Program-made: the position numbers and the translations under genes
Notes under the pieces: model-generated
What the model was told of the DNA's origin: nothing
Databases searched by the model: none
The model's input: the letters and a program-made list of their open reading frames with translations, nothing else
Part shown: in pieces, positions 1 through 8,792 of the stretch
Position numbering within the stretch: position 1 is the first letter of the stretch
How the letters are laid out: the number at the start of each line of letters is the position of its first letter
Assembly (NCBI RefSeq): GCF_910593845.1
Contig: NZ_CAJVAS010000014.1
Span: 62,001 to 126,000, forward strand
From: Paenibacillus solanacearum
Lineage (GTDB): Bacteria; Bacillota; Bacilli; Paenibacillales; NBRC-103111
Direction of reading: 5' to 3'
DNA: 64,000 nt

Positions 1-72
1 TATAACAACTCAATTATAGTAATGCAGCGATCAACGGCTGTCATGTTATAAAATATTCCAGTTGGGGGCCCT

Positions 73-1626
73 TTACGTGAACATTTTCCGTATGACGGGA
101 AAGCGCTGAACGTCGTTCCGTTTGACGGTATTCGTCGCAAGCAGCGAAACAATATAGGCCAGCAGCGCGACGGAGATTGAGCCGATCACCGACAGCAGCA
201 GCGTATAACCCGCATCCTGCATCCAGACGAACGCATGATGACCGATCAGCACCATTGCAGCCAAGCTGAGCGCTACCTTGAACCACGTCCGAATGTCCAG
301 CGTGAAGCCGATGCTCTTGGATAGCGACAAAAAGTTAAGCATCGTAATCAGGCAAATGCCGATATTCATTCCCCAGATGATGCCGTGAATGCCCATGATG
401 CTGCCGAGTGCAAAGATCGCGATCGCCTTGACGATCGTCGTGGCGATAAAGTTTTTCATCACTGTATTGACCAGCCCGAGACCGATCAGCACCGCATGCA
501 GCGGCGGTTCGAAATATTGCAGCAAAAAAATCGGCGCCAGCAGCTTCAAAAACTCTCCCGCCTGCTCCATATGATATACTGCGGTCGTCAGCGGAAACGC
601 CCACACATACAGCACGGCCGTACAAGGCGCCCCGATGATCAGCGCGATGCGGATCGCCTGGTCTAGCCGCTGATGAATCAACTGCCCGTTCCCTTGCGCC
701 TTTGCCTCGCTAATCGCCGGGATGAGCGCCGTGGAGAGCGAATGCATGATGAAGCTCGGGAACACGAGCAGCGGGAACGTATAGCCGGCGAGAAGCCCGT
801 ACTGCTTCGTCGCCACGACCGCGCTGATGCCCGCGATGGCCATGCTCTTCGTAATAATGAGCGGCTGCAGCGCCCGGTAGATCGAATGAATGAAGCCCTG
901 TCCCGTCGTCGGCAGCCCGATTTCGAGCAGCTCGACGAGCGTCTTCTTCTCCTCGCGCCATCGCGGGGAGAAGCTTTGCCGTTCCCGCTTCCTCCGGTGA
1001 ATCTGCAGCATCAGCATCAAATACAACAGGCCTGCGCCTTCGCCAATGACCGTGCTGATCATGGCGCCCGCAGCCGCATACTCAATGCCAAACGGCAGCA
1101 AATATTGGACGAGTGCGGCGATCAAGGCGATCCGGATCACTTGCTCCACAACATCCGAGACGGCGAGCGGGCTCATCTGCTGCTTCCCGCCAAAATAGCC
1201 TTTGATGACGGAAGACACCGCCACCAGCGGGGCGATCGGAATAATCGCGAGCATCGCGTAATACGCTCGCGGATCCGATAAAATCCATGCTGACATCAGC
1301 TTGGCCCCAAAAAAGGAAAACAGCGTCAGCACGATGCTGATCGAGCCCGTGATCGTGAGGGAGACGGTCAATATCCGTTTCACTTTGGCCTGATCGTCCC
1401 GCACTTCCGCTTCGGCCACCAGCTTCGATATCGCCACAGGCAGTCCCAGACTGGTGAGCGTGACGATAATCGGTACGAGCGGCTGCGCGATCATCATCAG
1501 GCCGATGCCTTCGGGGCCGAGATACCGCGCCATCACTATGCTGTTGACGAATCCGAGCATTCTCGTAATGAACGCCGATATCGTTAAGATGACTGTTCCT
1601 CGCACGAAAGACTGCTTGTTGCGCAA
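73..1626 (-). CDS. spoVB: SpoVB-like MOP-superfamily flippase (stage V sporulation protein B)
   Basis: A 517-aa polytopic membrane protein with about 14 hydrophobic segments. The N-terminus (FVRGTVILTISAFITRMLGF, then MARYLGPEGIGL) matches the MATE-like/MOP polysaccharide exporter family. In Bacillus, SpoVB is a lipid II flippase needed for spore cortex synthesis and acts in the mother-cell membranes. Translation most likely starts at a TTG (1624-1626), because AGGGGGTG lies 7 bases upstream and no nearby ATG has a site. A sigma-E-like promoter precedes it (1651-1680), which fits the family's sporulation role. The assignment to SpoVB rather than another MurJ/Wzx-like flippase rests on overall resemblance and the promoter. 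Confidence 0.88.
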   Translation of the reverse strand: MRNKQSFVRGTVILTISAFITRMLGFVNSIVMARYLGPEGIGLMMIAQPLVPIIVTLTSLGLPVAISKLVAEAEVRDDQAKVKRILTVSLTITGSISIVLTLFSFFGAKLMSAWILSDPRAYYAMLAIIPIAPLVAVSSVIKGYFGGKQQMSPLAVSDVVEQVIRIALIAALVQYLLPFGIEYAAAGAMISTVIGEGAGLLYLMLMLQIHRRKRERQSFSPRWREEKKTLVELLEIGLPTTGQGFIHSIYRALQPLIITKSMAIAGISAVVATKQYGLLAGYTFPLLVFPSFIMHSLSTALIPAISEAKAQGNGQLIHQRLDQAIRIALIIGAPCTAVLYVWAFPLTTAVYHMEQAGEFLKLLAPIFLLQYFEPPLHAVLIGLGLVNTVMKNFIATTIVKAIAIFALGSIMGIHGIIWGMNIGICLITMLNFLSLSKSIGFTLDIRTWFKVALSLAAMVLIGHHAFVWMQDAGYTLLLSVIGSISVALLAYIVSLLATNTVKRNDVQRFPVIRKMFT

Positions 1627-1650
1627 TGACGTGCACCCCCTGTCTAACCC

Positions 1651-1680
1651 ATTGTATGATGGACAAAGGGGGGAAATAAC
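1651..1680 (-). promoter_or_regulatory. Putative sigma-E promoter of spoVB
   Basis: On the minus strand, GTTATTT (1674-1680) and CATACAAT (1651-1658) are separated by 15 bases and lie 25 bases upstream of the TTG start. CATACAAT fits the known sigma-E -10 consensus well. The -35 match is looser. Confidence 0.55.
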
Positions 1681-1687
1681 AAAAATT

Positions 1688-1713
1688 TGAGCAGGCCAGC
1701 GTCAGCCTGCTCA
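1688..1713 (-). terminator. Intrinsic terminator after the DUF3892 gene
   Basis: A perfect 9-bp stem (TGAGCAGGC / GCCTGCTCA) is followed, reading on the minus strand, by AAATTTTTG. It sits between the DUF3892 stop and the spoVB promoter, so it separates the two transcripts. Confidence 0.75.
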
Positions 1714-1737
1714 TGGCGTCCAAGCGAACGGCTGGGA

Positions 1738-2691
1738 TCAGAACCGGGGCAGATTGGACAAATTATTGCTCGGATCGCCGTCGGGATACGAGCGCAGCGT
1801 CTTCTGCCCTTCGCGGTTTTTCCCCGTGTTGACGTCTTCGATCAGACCGGCTTCCGCCATGCCGATCGCCGTCGCGACGTCCGCCACCGAGCCGTCCTGG
1901 AATTTCACCGCGGCAATGCCGCCGCCTTCGTAATGAACCGCCTGAATGATCGCCTTGTTCGGGTCGATCGTGTGCGGGCCTTTGCCGTACTGCGTCCCGT
2001 CGCGCATGAATGTGCCGTACTGCACCGGCTGGCCGTTCGGCCCGTAGCCGGTATAGCCGCCCTGAAACCCGACATTGCGCGCGTCCGCGTGGTTGATTCC
2101 CGTATTGCGGCTGCCGTACGCAGCATTCGGGTCACCGGAAGATCCGGGAATGGGCATGCCGCCCTGGAACGTCTGCCCGCCGACGTTGCGGGCTTGCGCC
2201 ATAGCGGGCTGCGGCTGCACCGGAGGCTGGCCGTACGGCGACTGCGCCGTGCCGGCTGTGCTGCTTCCCTGCCATGCTCCCGCCGTCGTGTCGTTGCTAT
2301 ACGGCGATTGCACCACACCGGCCGCGCTGCTTCCCTGCCATGCTCCCGCCGTCGTGCCGTTGCTATACGGCGACTGCGCCGCACCGGCTGCGTTGCCCTG
2401 CCACGCTCCCGCCGTCGGGCCGTTGCTATACGGCGACTGCACCGTGCCGGCCGCGCTGCTCTGCCAGCCGCCCGTTTGCGTTACCGAAGATGAGCCGTAT
2501 CCGGTTGCGCCTTGTCCGTACGGCTTAAATTCAGGAATCGGCTGGCCGTTCCAGGCAAAGTTGCCATTGTGCGTGGCCTCCTCGGCATCCTGATACCCTC
2601 TGGCCGCTCCCGTCCCCGCCTGCTGGTTCGTTCCTATATCGTTAAACGTTCCTTGAAAGGTTGTTCCGACGCTTTTTCGACGTCTCGGCAT
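1738..2691 (-). CDS. DUF3892 protein with Gly/Ser/Gln-rich repeats
   Basis: A 317-aa soluble protein. The first 45 residues are polar. Residues about 60-165 carry four imperfect 21-22-residue repeats around the core AGAWQG...QSPYSN, encoded by 63-66-bp DNA repeats (about 2228-2480). The C-terminal 70 residues match DUF3892: an I-AV-EGGGIAAVKF-DGS core followed by LRS-PDGDPSNNLSNLPRF. The DUF has no known biochemical role; it is common in Firmicutes and often small, so the repeat extension is unusual. AAAGGAG lies 11 bases before the ATG. The repeats lack cysteine and transmembrane segments and resemble spore-surface or linker sequences, but that is only a guess. Confidence 0.85.
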   Translation of the reverse strand: MPRRRKSVGTTFQGTFNDIGTNQQAGTGAARGYQDAEEATHNGNFAWNGQPIPEFKPYGQGATGYGSSSVTQTGGWQSSAAGTVQSPYSNGPTAGAWQGNAAGAAQSPYSNGTTAGAWQGSSAAGVVQSPYSNDTTAGAWQGSSTAGTAQSPYGQPPVQPQPAMAQARNVGGQTFQGGMPIPGSSGDPNAAYGSRNTGINHADARNVGFQGGYTGYGPNGQPVQYGTFMRDGTQYGKGPHTIDPNKAIIQAVHYEGGGIAAVKFQDGSVADVATAIGMAEAGLIEDVNTGKNREGQKTLRSYPDGDPSNNLSNLPRF

Positions 2692-2801
2692 AATGAAACC
2701 AGCTCCTTTGCTCTGTCAGATCGTGTCAAGCTGTCCATAGCATGCGCCGGCCCGATGGGGCTTATACCCATGGAAAAGAAGCGGGACGATTCCGTTTCCC
2801 G

Positions 2802-3725
2802 TTACGGGCTTACTGTGCCCTGAACGACGGTGAGCGTCCCTGCGTCGGCGTCCAGATGGGTCATCGCTCCGATCGGAATAGCCGCCTTGTACGCGCCGTG
2901 TCCGGTCGCCATATTCGTCAGAAGCGGCTTGCCGAGCGGGACGATCGTTTCGTTGATCAAGTCCTCGTACGTTTGACCGTATGCGGCCGCGCAGTTTGTG
3001 CACTGCCCCATCACGATACCGGCGCAATCATCGAACTTGCCCGCCATCTGCAAATGTTTGATCATGCGGTACAAACGATTGATCGGCTCGTCCGTCTCTT
3101 CCAGCAGCAATATTTTTCCCCGGGTATCGATCTCAAACGGCGTACCGATCGAATCGACGAAGGATGTCACGTTGCCGCCGACCACCGGCCCGTAGACGCT
3201 TCCCCCAATTCTGCCGGCCAGCGTCATGCCCGGAGGATTAAGAATCGGCCGGATGCTTCGCATGACGGACGCAGCTTCGAAAAACTGCGTGAAGTTATAT
3301 TCCGGCTCCTTCGGCGAAAAGCTGATCAACAGCAAGCTGTGCAGCGTAATCAGATTGGCAAACTGGTACAGCGCGTTGAGCAGCACCGTAATATCGCTGT
3401 ATCCCGTCACAAGCTTCGGATTGCGCGCGATTGCCTGAAAATCGAGATACGGCAATATTCCCGCAACGCCGACCCCGCCCCGGGCCGGGAGAATGAGCTT
3501 GACCTCGGGATTATGGATCATGCTCATAAAATCCGACGCCCGCTCCTGATCGGTGCCGGCCAGAAAACCGTCGGAAGCATACACGTATTCCCCTAATACG
3601 ACCTTAAATCCCATCGCCTCCAGCGCCGCCACCCTGTCGTCAATCACGTCCGCTGCGAGCGGGCTGCCCAGCGTAACGATGCCTATCGTATCTCCTTGCC
3701 GCAGCAGCGGCGGTTTGATGGCCAT
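2802..3725 (-). CDS. S66-family peptidase (LD-carboxypeptidase / MccF-like)
   Basis: A 307-aa cytoplasmic enzyme, normal length for the family. It has the S66 signatures: PARGGVGVAGILPYLD, then GYSDITVLL with the nucleophilic serine in the SD motif, LLLEETDE with the acidic triad member, and ATGHGAYKAAIPIG with the catalytic histidine. Family members cut L,D-tetrapeptides during murein recycling (LdcA) or detoxify microcin C-type nucleotides (MccF). The sequence alone cannot decide between them. The usual HG after the nucleophile region is HS here (LHSLLL). GGAGGG precedes the ATG by 7 bases. Confidence 0.88.
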   Translation of the reverse strand: MAIKPPLLRQGDTIGIVTLGSPLAADVIDDRVAALEAMGFKVVLGEYVYASDGFLAGTDQERASDFMSMIHNPEVKLILPARGGVGVAGILPYLDFQAIARNPKLVTGYSDITVLLNALYQFANLITLHSLLLISFSPKEPEYNFTQFFEAASVMRSIRPILNPPGMTLAGRIGGSVYGPVVGGNVTSFVDSIGTPFEIDTRGKILLLEETDEPINRLYRMIKHLQMAGKFDDCAGIVMGQCTNCAAAYGQTYEDLINETIVPLGKPLLTNMATGHGAYKAAIPIGAMTHLDADAGTLTVVQGTVSP

Positions 3726-4157
3726 CGGTTATCCCTCCGTATGGGCGTTTATCTTTTATCCTATGAGCCTGCTCGCCAATGAATCACCTGCTTTCTTGTC
3801 CTGGAGGACCGTTCGCTTCCCACGAAAGCGCTTCAGAAGTATAATCGAATTGTTTATTTAAACGTTTCAATGATCATAATAACGATAATCGCCAAACTGA
3901 GTGGCTGGAAGCACCGCATTTTTTAGTCGTTACGCTAAGGCTTCTCAAACGTGCATGACGAAAGCGCCCTGTCCGATGGCATGGGCGTTTTCTGGCGTGA
4001 ACGGCGACCCGCGCTGCGCTGCGCCGCCAAAAGCTTTGCATTTTTTGCGTTATACTTCGCGGAATGATACGATATTGCCCATTTTGCGCGGATGGGTTGT
4101 ACAGATGTATTCGATGCGCTAACATAGGGGACAAATCGGCCCGAGGAGGAATCTTGT
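3726..4157. other. Non-coding gap between divergent S66 and GH105 genes
   Basis: No coding sequence is supported here. It holds an imperfect hairpin (3961-3969 with 3983-3991) followed by TTTT, and a possible promoter toward GH105: TTGCGT (4045-4050), 17 bases, TACGAT (4068-4073). The rest shows nothing recognisable. Confidence 0.4.
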
Positions 4158-5273
4158 GTGAGCGTACCGTGGTCTGTGGCAATGTCCGAATCCTTCATGA
4201 AGCAATACCCGCTTGTATCGGATATGCCGTTTCAAAAACGCCGCTGCTGGAACTATGAGAACGGCTGCATATTAACTGCATTCGAACGGATGCGGGAGCG
4301 CACCGGAGACGACCGTTATTTTCGCTATATCAAGGAAAATATGGATTTGTTTATCAAGAATGACGGCTCTATCGATACGTACTCGTTGAATGAATATAAC
4401 GTGGATATGATCAATCAGGGCAAAACGCTGTTTCTGCTTCACCGGGAAACCGGGGAGAACAAGTATCGGCAGGCGATCGAGCTGCTCGTCACGCAGTTGA
4501 AAGGACATCCGCGCACGAGCGAAGGCGGACTGTGGCATAAAAAGATTTACCCGTTCCAAATGTGGCTGGATGGCGTGTACATGACGTCGCCTTTCCTGGC
4601 GCAGTACGCGCAAACGTTCGGCGAGCACGAATGGTACGACGACGTCGCAAACGAAATTTTGCTCATGGAGCGCGTCTCCCGCGACCCGCGAAACGGACTG
4701 CTGTACCACGGCTGGGACGAGAGCCGGGAGCAGCGCTGGGCGGACAAGCAGACTGGCTGTTCCCCGAACTTCTGGGGGCGTGCGCTCGGCTGGTACGTCA
4801 TGGCCGTCGTCGACGTGCTCGACTTCCTTCCCGTCGACCATCCGAAGCGCGGTCAAGTGATCGGCATCTTTTACCGGCTGGCCGAAGCGATTATGGAAAT
4901 GCAGGATCAAGAAAGCGGACTGTGGTACCAGGTGCTGGATCAAGGCGGCCGGGAGGGCAATTATTTGGAATCCTCCGGCTCGGCCATGTTCGCCTGTGCC
5001 TTGACCAAAGGCGCGAGGAAAGGCTATCTCGGCGGCTCGGCGCTTCGAGCGGCCCGTAAGGCGCATCAGGGCTTGCTGGACCGGTACGTCGAGCGCGATG
5101 CGGACGGCTCCCTGCATCTGAACGGCATATGCAGCGTCGCCGGGCTCGGCAACAAGCCTTACCGCGACGGCTCGTACGATTATTACATCAGCGAGCCGAC
5201 CCGGCGCGACGATCCGAAGGGCTTCGCCCCGTTCGTGATGGCGTGCCTGGAGATCGAGGCGCTCCCATCGTAA
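4158..5273 (+). CDS. Glycoside hydrolase family 105 (unsaturated uronyl hydrolase, YteR/YesR-like)
   Basis: A 371-aa (alpha/alpha)6-barrel enzyme without a signal peptide, so cytoplasmic. The motif PFQMWLDGVYM (about residues 135-145) contains the aspartate that corresponds to the catalytic Asp143 of Bacillus YteR, and GRALGWYVMAVVDVL is the other conserved block. GH105 enzymes hydrate and release the 4,5-unsaturated uronic acid left by polysaccharide lyases from pectin, ulvan or glycosaminoglycan fragments. The GTG start follows GAGGAGGA by 7 bases. It stands alone on the plus strand, but it complements the lyases at 15-45 kb. Confidence 0.93.
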   Translation: MSVPWSVAMSESFMKQYPLVSDMPFQKRRCWNYENGCILTAFERMRERTGDDRYFRYIKENMDLFIKNDGSIDTYSLNEYNVDMINQGKTLFLLHRETGENKYRQAIELLVTQLKGHPRTSEGGLWHKKIYPFQMWLDGVYMTSPFLAQYAQTFGEHEWYDDVANEILLMERVSRDPRNGLLYHGWDESREQRWADKQTGCSPNFWGRALGWYVMAVVDVLDFLPVDHPKRGQVIGIFYRLAEAIMEMQDQESGLWYQVLDQGGREGNYLESSGSAMFACALTKGARKGYLGGSALRAARKAHQGLLDRYVERDADGSLHLNGICSVAGLGNKPYRDGSYDYYISEPTRRDDPKGFAPFVMACLEIEALPS

Positions 5274-5395
5274 GCAGCTAGACGGTAAGCCATCAGGCGG
5301 GCAGCGGCGTTTCCGAGTATCCCTGCCCCGGACGCCGCTGCCCACATTCAACATGAAACAAGGGTCAATGCTCTCAGTCCATTATTAAAATCTCG

Positions 5396-5440
5396 CACAA
5401 AAAGCTGCCTGCGGCGATCATGCCGGGGCAGCTCTTTTTT
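5396..5440. terminator. Bidirectional terminator between GH105 and PhnP-like gene
   Basis: AGCTGCC (5403-5409) pairs with GGCAGCT (5427-5433), with CGGC/GCCG inside. TTTTTT follows on the plus strand and AAAAA precedes it, giving U-runs in both directions between the convergent genes. Confidence 0.85.
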
Positions 5441-5466
5441 GCCTTGTCTGAATGAAATGATGAGGC

Positions 5467-6279
5467 TTATAATTCCAGCGTCATGCCGTCATAGGCCACA
5501 TGAATGCCGGTCCGCCCGTACAGCTCGACAAGCTCGTCATGCGACGGGTTATGCTGATGCGAGAAGTGCGAGACGTAGACGGTCGTATCCGGCCGTTTGG
5601 CGCCGATCTGCTCCATTTTTTCCAGCATCGTATGTACACCCGAATAATTCAGGTGAACCTTCTGATGGTCCGTATCCGTCGTCGTCGATTCAATAATGAT
5701 CAAATCAAATGAATGGCCGGCCATCTCATCCCATACTTGCTCCTTGTACATCCCGGTGTCGGAAGCGAACAGCAGCTTCTTGCTGCCGTCGTCGATAATA
5801 AAATTCATCGCGTCGCCGGACGCTTCATGATGGGAAGCGGTCAGCGATTGGATCCGGTACGGCGGCAGCTCGAACGACTGGTTCGGAACAATCGTCATCC
5901 GCGTCAAGTCCAGCGCTTCGTCATTGCCTTGGCCGAACAGTTTGAACACGGATGGAGGCGCTGTCAGCTGCATCGGAACGATTGTCGATTGGCGGCGAAA
6001 CGATCTTGTCCGCATCGCCAGATTCGAACCGAGGAAGTGGTCACTATGACTGTGCGTGATCAGATTGTATTTGACCTGAACCAGCGAGATGCCGTACATG
6101 CCGCAGGCGGCGTACACGTCGGGACCGTTATCGATCAGCAGGTCGTCGTTCACCAGCACGGCCTGGCGTTTGCGCACGTTCTTGCCCAAATGTTGGCGCG
6201 CATGATCGCATGTCGGACAGTCGCAAAAGGCGGAAGGAATGCCTTCGGCCGCCGCCGTTCCCAAGAAAGTAAGTTTCAT
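5467..6279 (-). CDS. Metallo-beta-lactamase-fold phosphodiesterase, PhnP-like
   Basis: A 270-aa metal-dependent hydrolase. It starts MKLTFLGTAAAEGIP, carries the CDCPTC cysteine pair typical of PhnP-like proteins, and has the THSHSDHFLG metal site, a later ASDTG aspartate and SHFSHQ histidines. PhnP family enzymes hydrolyse cyclic phosphodiesters such as phosphoribosyl cyclic phosphate, but no C-P lyase genes are nearby, so the substrate is unknown. Nine more in-frame codons lie upstream (to 6306). They lack a ribosome site and precede the conserved fold, so the internal ATG was chosen. Confidence 0.85.
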   Translation of the reverse strand: MKLTFLGTAAAEGIPSAFCDCPTCDHARQHLGKNVRKRQAVLVNDDLLIDNGPDVYAACGMYGISLVQVKYNLITHSHSDHFLGSNLAMRTRSFRRQSTIVPMQLTAPPSVFKLFGQGNDEALDLTRMTIVPNQSFELPPYRIQSLTASHHEASGDAMNFIIDDGSKKLLFASDTGMYKEQVWDEMAGHSFDLIIIESTTTDTDHQKVHLNYSGVHTMLEKMEQIGAKRPDTTVYVSHFSHQHNPSHDELVELYGRTGIHVAYDGMTLEL

Positions 6280-6502
6280 CGAGTTCCAGCTCCCATCATC
6301 GTTCATTGGTCATGGAGCCGCCGCAAGCCGGCGATGTTCTCCATAAATTTCCTCCCGTTTATTATAGAGAAGGGAACCGCATAAATCTACGCATAATCTC
6401 AACAAAAATGCGCGAAAACGAATAAGCTTCGTACCCAGGCGCATGACGATGAAAACCGCGGCCCAGCAAGCGGCGCAGCCTCTCCTCAAGCTCCCTTGGA
6501 CA

Positions 6503-7156
6503 TCAGGATTCGCTGCCTACGATGGCACGCAGCTGCTCGAAGCTGGCGCATGTCCAGTCGGGGCTGCAGTGCTCCAGCGTCTCCATCTGCTCGTACCACG
6601 TCAGATAGACGGAGGCGACTCCCGCATTGCGGGCCGCCAGCAGATCGTATGCCGAATCTCCCGCCATCGCGGTCGTTTCCGGTGCGGCGCCGATCGCGCG
6701 CATCGCCTGGTGGATGCCTTCCGGGTCCGGCTTCCCCTTCGCAACGTCTTCAATGGCAACGACGATGTCGAACAGATCGGCCATGCCGAACGCCGCCAGC
6801 GCTTGTTCCGTGACAGCCTTCTGCTGATTCGTCACAATGCCCAGACGGCGGCCGCTTTCCTTCAGCGCCTTCAAGCCTTCGATGACGCCGGGGAATACCG
6901 TCGATTTTTCGTGATAATGGTTCATTTTGAGCGTAAAAAAGCGCTGCAGCGCCTCCTCCCGCAAAGCGGACGGCTCTTGGGGCAAATAGTGGGAGAAGCC
7001 GATTCCGAAATTTTCCCGAATGTAGTCATAAGGACACGCGCCCGGAAAATAGGCCTCCATCGTCTCGTAGGACGCCTGAATGAGGAAGTCTCTGCTATCC
7101 AGCAGCGTGCCGTCCAAATCAAATAACAAGGTGTTTAGGTGTCGTCCGTCTTTCAT
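6503..7156 (-). CDS. HAD-superfamily phosphatase (PpaX/Gph-like)
   Basis: A 217-aa cytoplasmic HAD hydrolase. It has motif I LLFDLDGTLLDS at the N-terminus, motif II IVTNQ, the KPDPEGI lysine and motif IV AGDSAYDLLAARNAG. The helical cap between motifs I and II resembles pyrophosphatase PpaX and phosphoglycolate phosphatase. The ATG at 7156 has GGAGAG just upstream. A longer reading to 7228 has no ribosome site and no conserved residues. It closes the run sulfatase-GntR-MBL-HAD, so sugar phosphate dephosphorylation is possible, but substrates cannot be read from the sequence. Confidence 0.87.
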   Translation of the reverse strand: MKDGRHLNTLLFDLDGTLLDSRDFLIQASYETMEAYFPGACPYDYIRENFGIGFSHYLPQEPSALREEALQRFFTLKMNHYHEKSTVFPGVIEGLKALKESGRRLGIVTNQQKAVTEQALAAFGMADLFDIVVAIEDVAKGKPDPEGIHQAMRAIGAAPETTAMAGDSAYDLLAARNAGVASVYLTWYEQMETLEHCSPDWTCASFEQLRAIVGSES

Positions 7157-7279
7157 TTTCTCTCTCCATTCTTCTGTTCCCTTTGCGCCATAAAGGGTAT
7201 CGCCACGTCCCCCGTGCATGAGCGGCATGCGCGGCGATGCCCCCTTTCCCCTATATGGATGCTGACCGCAGCCCGGCTG

Positions 7280-8731
7280 CTACGCCTTTGCTCCGGACGA
7301 CGGCAATGCGTCTTCCCCGCATCGGCGGACGCCCGCTCCGATCAGGTCTGCGACTGCCGCCGTTTCCCCGCGCTGCGGATAATACGCGGGCACCGCGCGC
7401 GTATCGAGATGCTTCGGATGCCAGCTGTGCAGCGGAATGACTGTGGACGGAGCGATTTGTTCGATCAGATCCGATACGTCGGCCGCCGAGGCATGGCCCC
7501 CGTTGCCGATCGTATGAGCCACGATGCCGTAAGTCGAGATCATTTTGCCGATTGAACTGTTGCCCGGATTGACCGGATGGTCCGCATGGACGTAATGGGA
7601 GGGAACTCCCGTATCCCCCAGCGACTCCAGCTCGATCAAATGGGCGATATTCGGATAAGCAATAAAATAGACGTAGTCCTGCTTTCGCTCGATCAGTTGC
7701 TCCAGCGTAACGGATGCATACGGCAGCACGCGGCCCGCGCTTGTCATATCGAGCACTTGCACCGCTTCCGGTGAAGCTGCTGCGGGATGGCCGGCAAGCG
7801 CGCATACGCCCTGCGCAAGCGCTTCATGCCACAGCGCGGCCAACCGGGCATCCATGACTGCCTGCCGTCCGGCGCTTGCGGCAAGCTGAATGAAATCGGC
7901 GATCCGTTCCAGATCTCTGGACAGCAGCTGCGCGTACACCATGCCTTGCGCCTCGGCGAGTACCCCGGCGAACTGCGCCAGCACCTCGGCTTCCGGACGC
8001 GGCGGCTTCTGGTTCGCGCCCGGCTCGGCCGGCGCCTTCGTCGCCTCGGTGATGAGCAGCTCGGCCTTCTTCTCCCGGCACAAGCGGATAAAGCGGTCGA
8101 TCCGCTCGGGATGGCGGCCATGGCGCCGCCAATCGCCGGTAAAGGCGACCGTGCGCTCGTCGCTTTCGATAATATAGCCGGATGCGCCGACCGTATTATG
8201 GTCCATCTCGACGATCTGAAAGCGAAACGCGCCGAAATCGACGACCGCCAAATCATCTAGCGGAACGATCGTCGCCAGCGTATCCGCATATTCGCCCGAT
8301 GCGACCATACCGCGGTATAACGCATAGGCATCGCGGTGCATATACACCTGAATGCCTTCGCGCAAATATGGCAGCAGCGCCATATGATCCTGATGCATAT
8401 GGCCGACGAATATGCTGATCCGGTCATAGTCGGGAAACTCGCGGCCATGCCATATCTTGGACAGATCGTCAGGGCGAAGCGCTGCCGCCTGCTCTTCCGC
8501 ATACAACTGCGGCAGCGGCGGCGCCATCCGTCCAAGCACGTACTGCCTGACTTCTCTGCCCGGGGTCGCTCGCATCGGATTAAACGTAAATACGCTCGAG
8601 ACGTCGATCAAATCTTTGTGCGCAATGCCGCAGTCGAAAAGAACGCCGGTATGGCCTCTGCCGTACAATAACTGAACGCCGCCCGTCGTTTCCAGACCTC
8701 CGAAAAATGTAATCCGATCCGACATATTCAC
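7280..8731 (-). CDS. Beta-CASP-type metallo-beta-lactamase-fold hydrolase (RNase J-like)
   Basis: A 483-aa protein with the MBL metal motif HMHQDHMALLPYL, a second-domain aspartate in FTGDWRRHG, and a C-terminal NGGHASAADVSDL...VIPLHSW block. That block resembles the last motifs of beta-CASP nucleases such as RNase J. It is shorter than RNase J1 (about 555 aa) and lacks its C-terminal domain. GTG at 8731 is preferred because AAGGAGG lies 9-10 bases upstream; the ATG two codons later is equally conserved. It lies 61 bases after the GntR gene in a run headed by a sulfatase. Whether it acts on RNA or on a small ester is open. Confidence 0.82.
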   Translation of the reverse strand: MNMSDRITFFGGLETTGGVQLLYGRGHTGVLFDCGIAHKDLIDVSSVFTFNPMRATPGREVRQYVLGRMAPPLPQLYAEEQAAALRPDDLSKIWHGREFPDYDRISIFVGHMHQDHMALLPYLREGIQVYMHRDAYALYRGMVASGEYADTLATIVPLDDLAVVDFGAFRFQIVEMDHNTVGASGYIIESDERTVAFTGDWRRHGRHPERIDRFIRLCREKKAELLITEATKAPAEPGANQKPPRPEAEVLAQFAGVLAEAQGMVYAQLLSRDLERIADFIQLAASAGRQAVMDARLAALWHEALAQGVCALAGHPAAASPEAVQVLDMTSAGRVLPYASVTLEQLIERKQDYVYFIAYPNIAHLIELESLGDTGVPSHYVHADHPVNPGNSSIGKMISTYGIVAHTIGNGGHASAADVSDLIEQIAPSTVIPLHSWHPKHLDTRAVPAYYPQRGETAAVADLIGAGVRRCGEDALPSSGAKA

Positions 8732-8792
8732 GCTGCAACTCCTCCTTGTATCGTCCCATTGCTCGCCGGCCTGCATAAGGCCGGGTCCGTTC

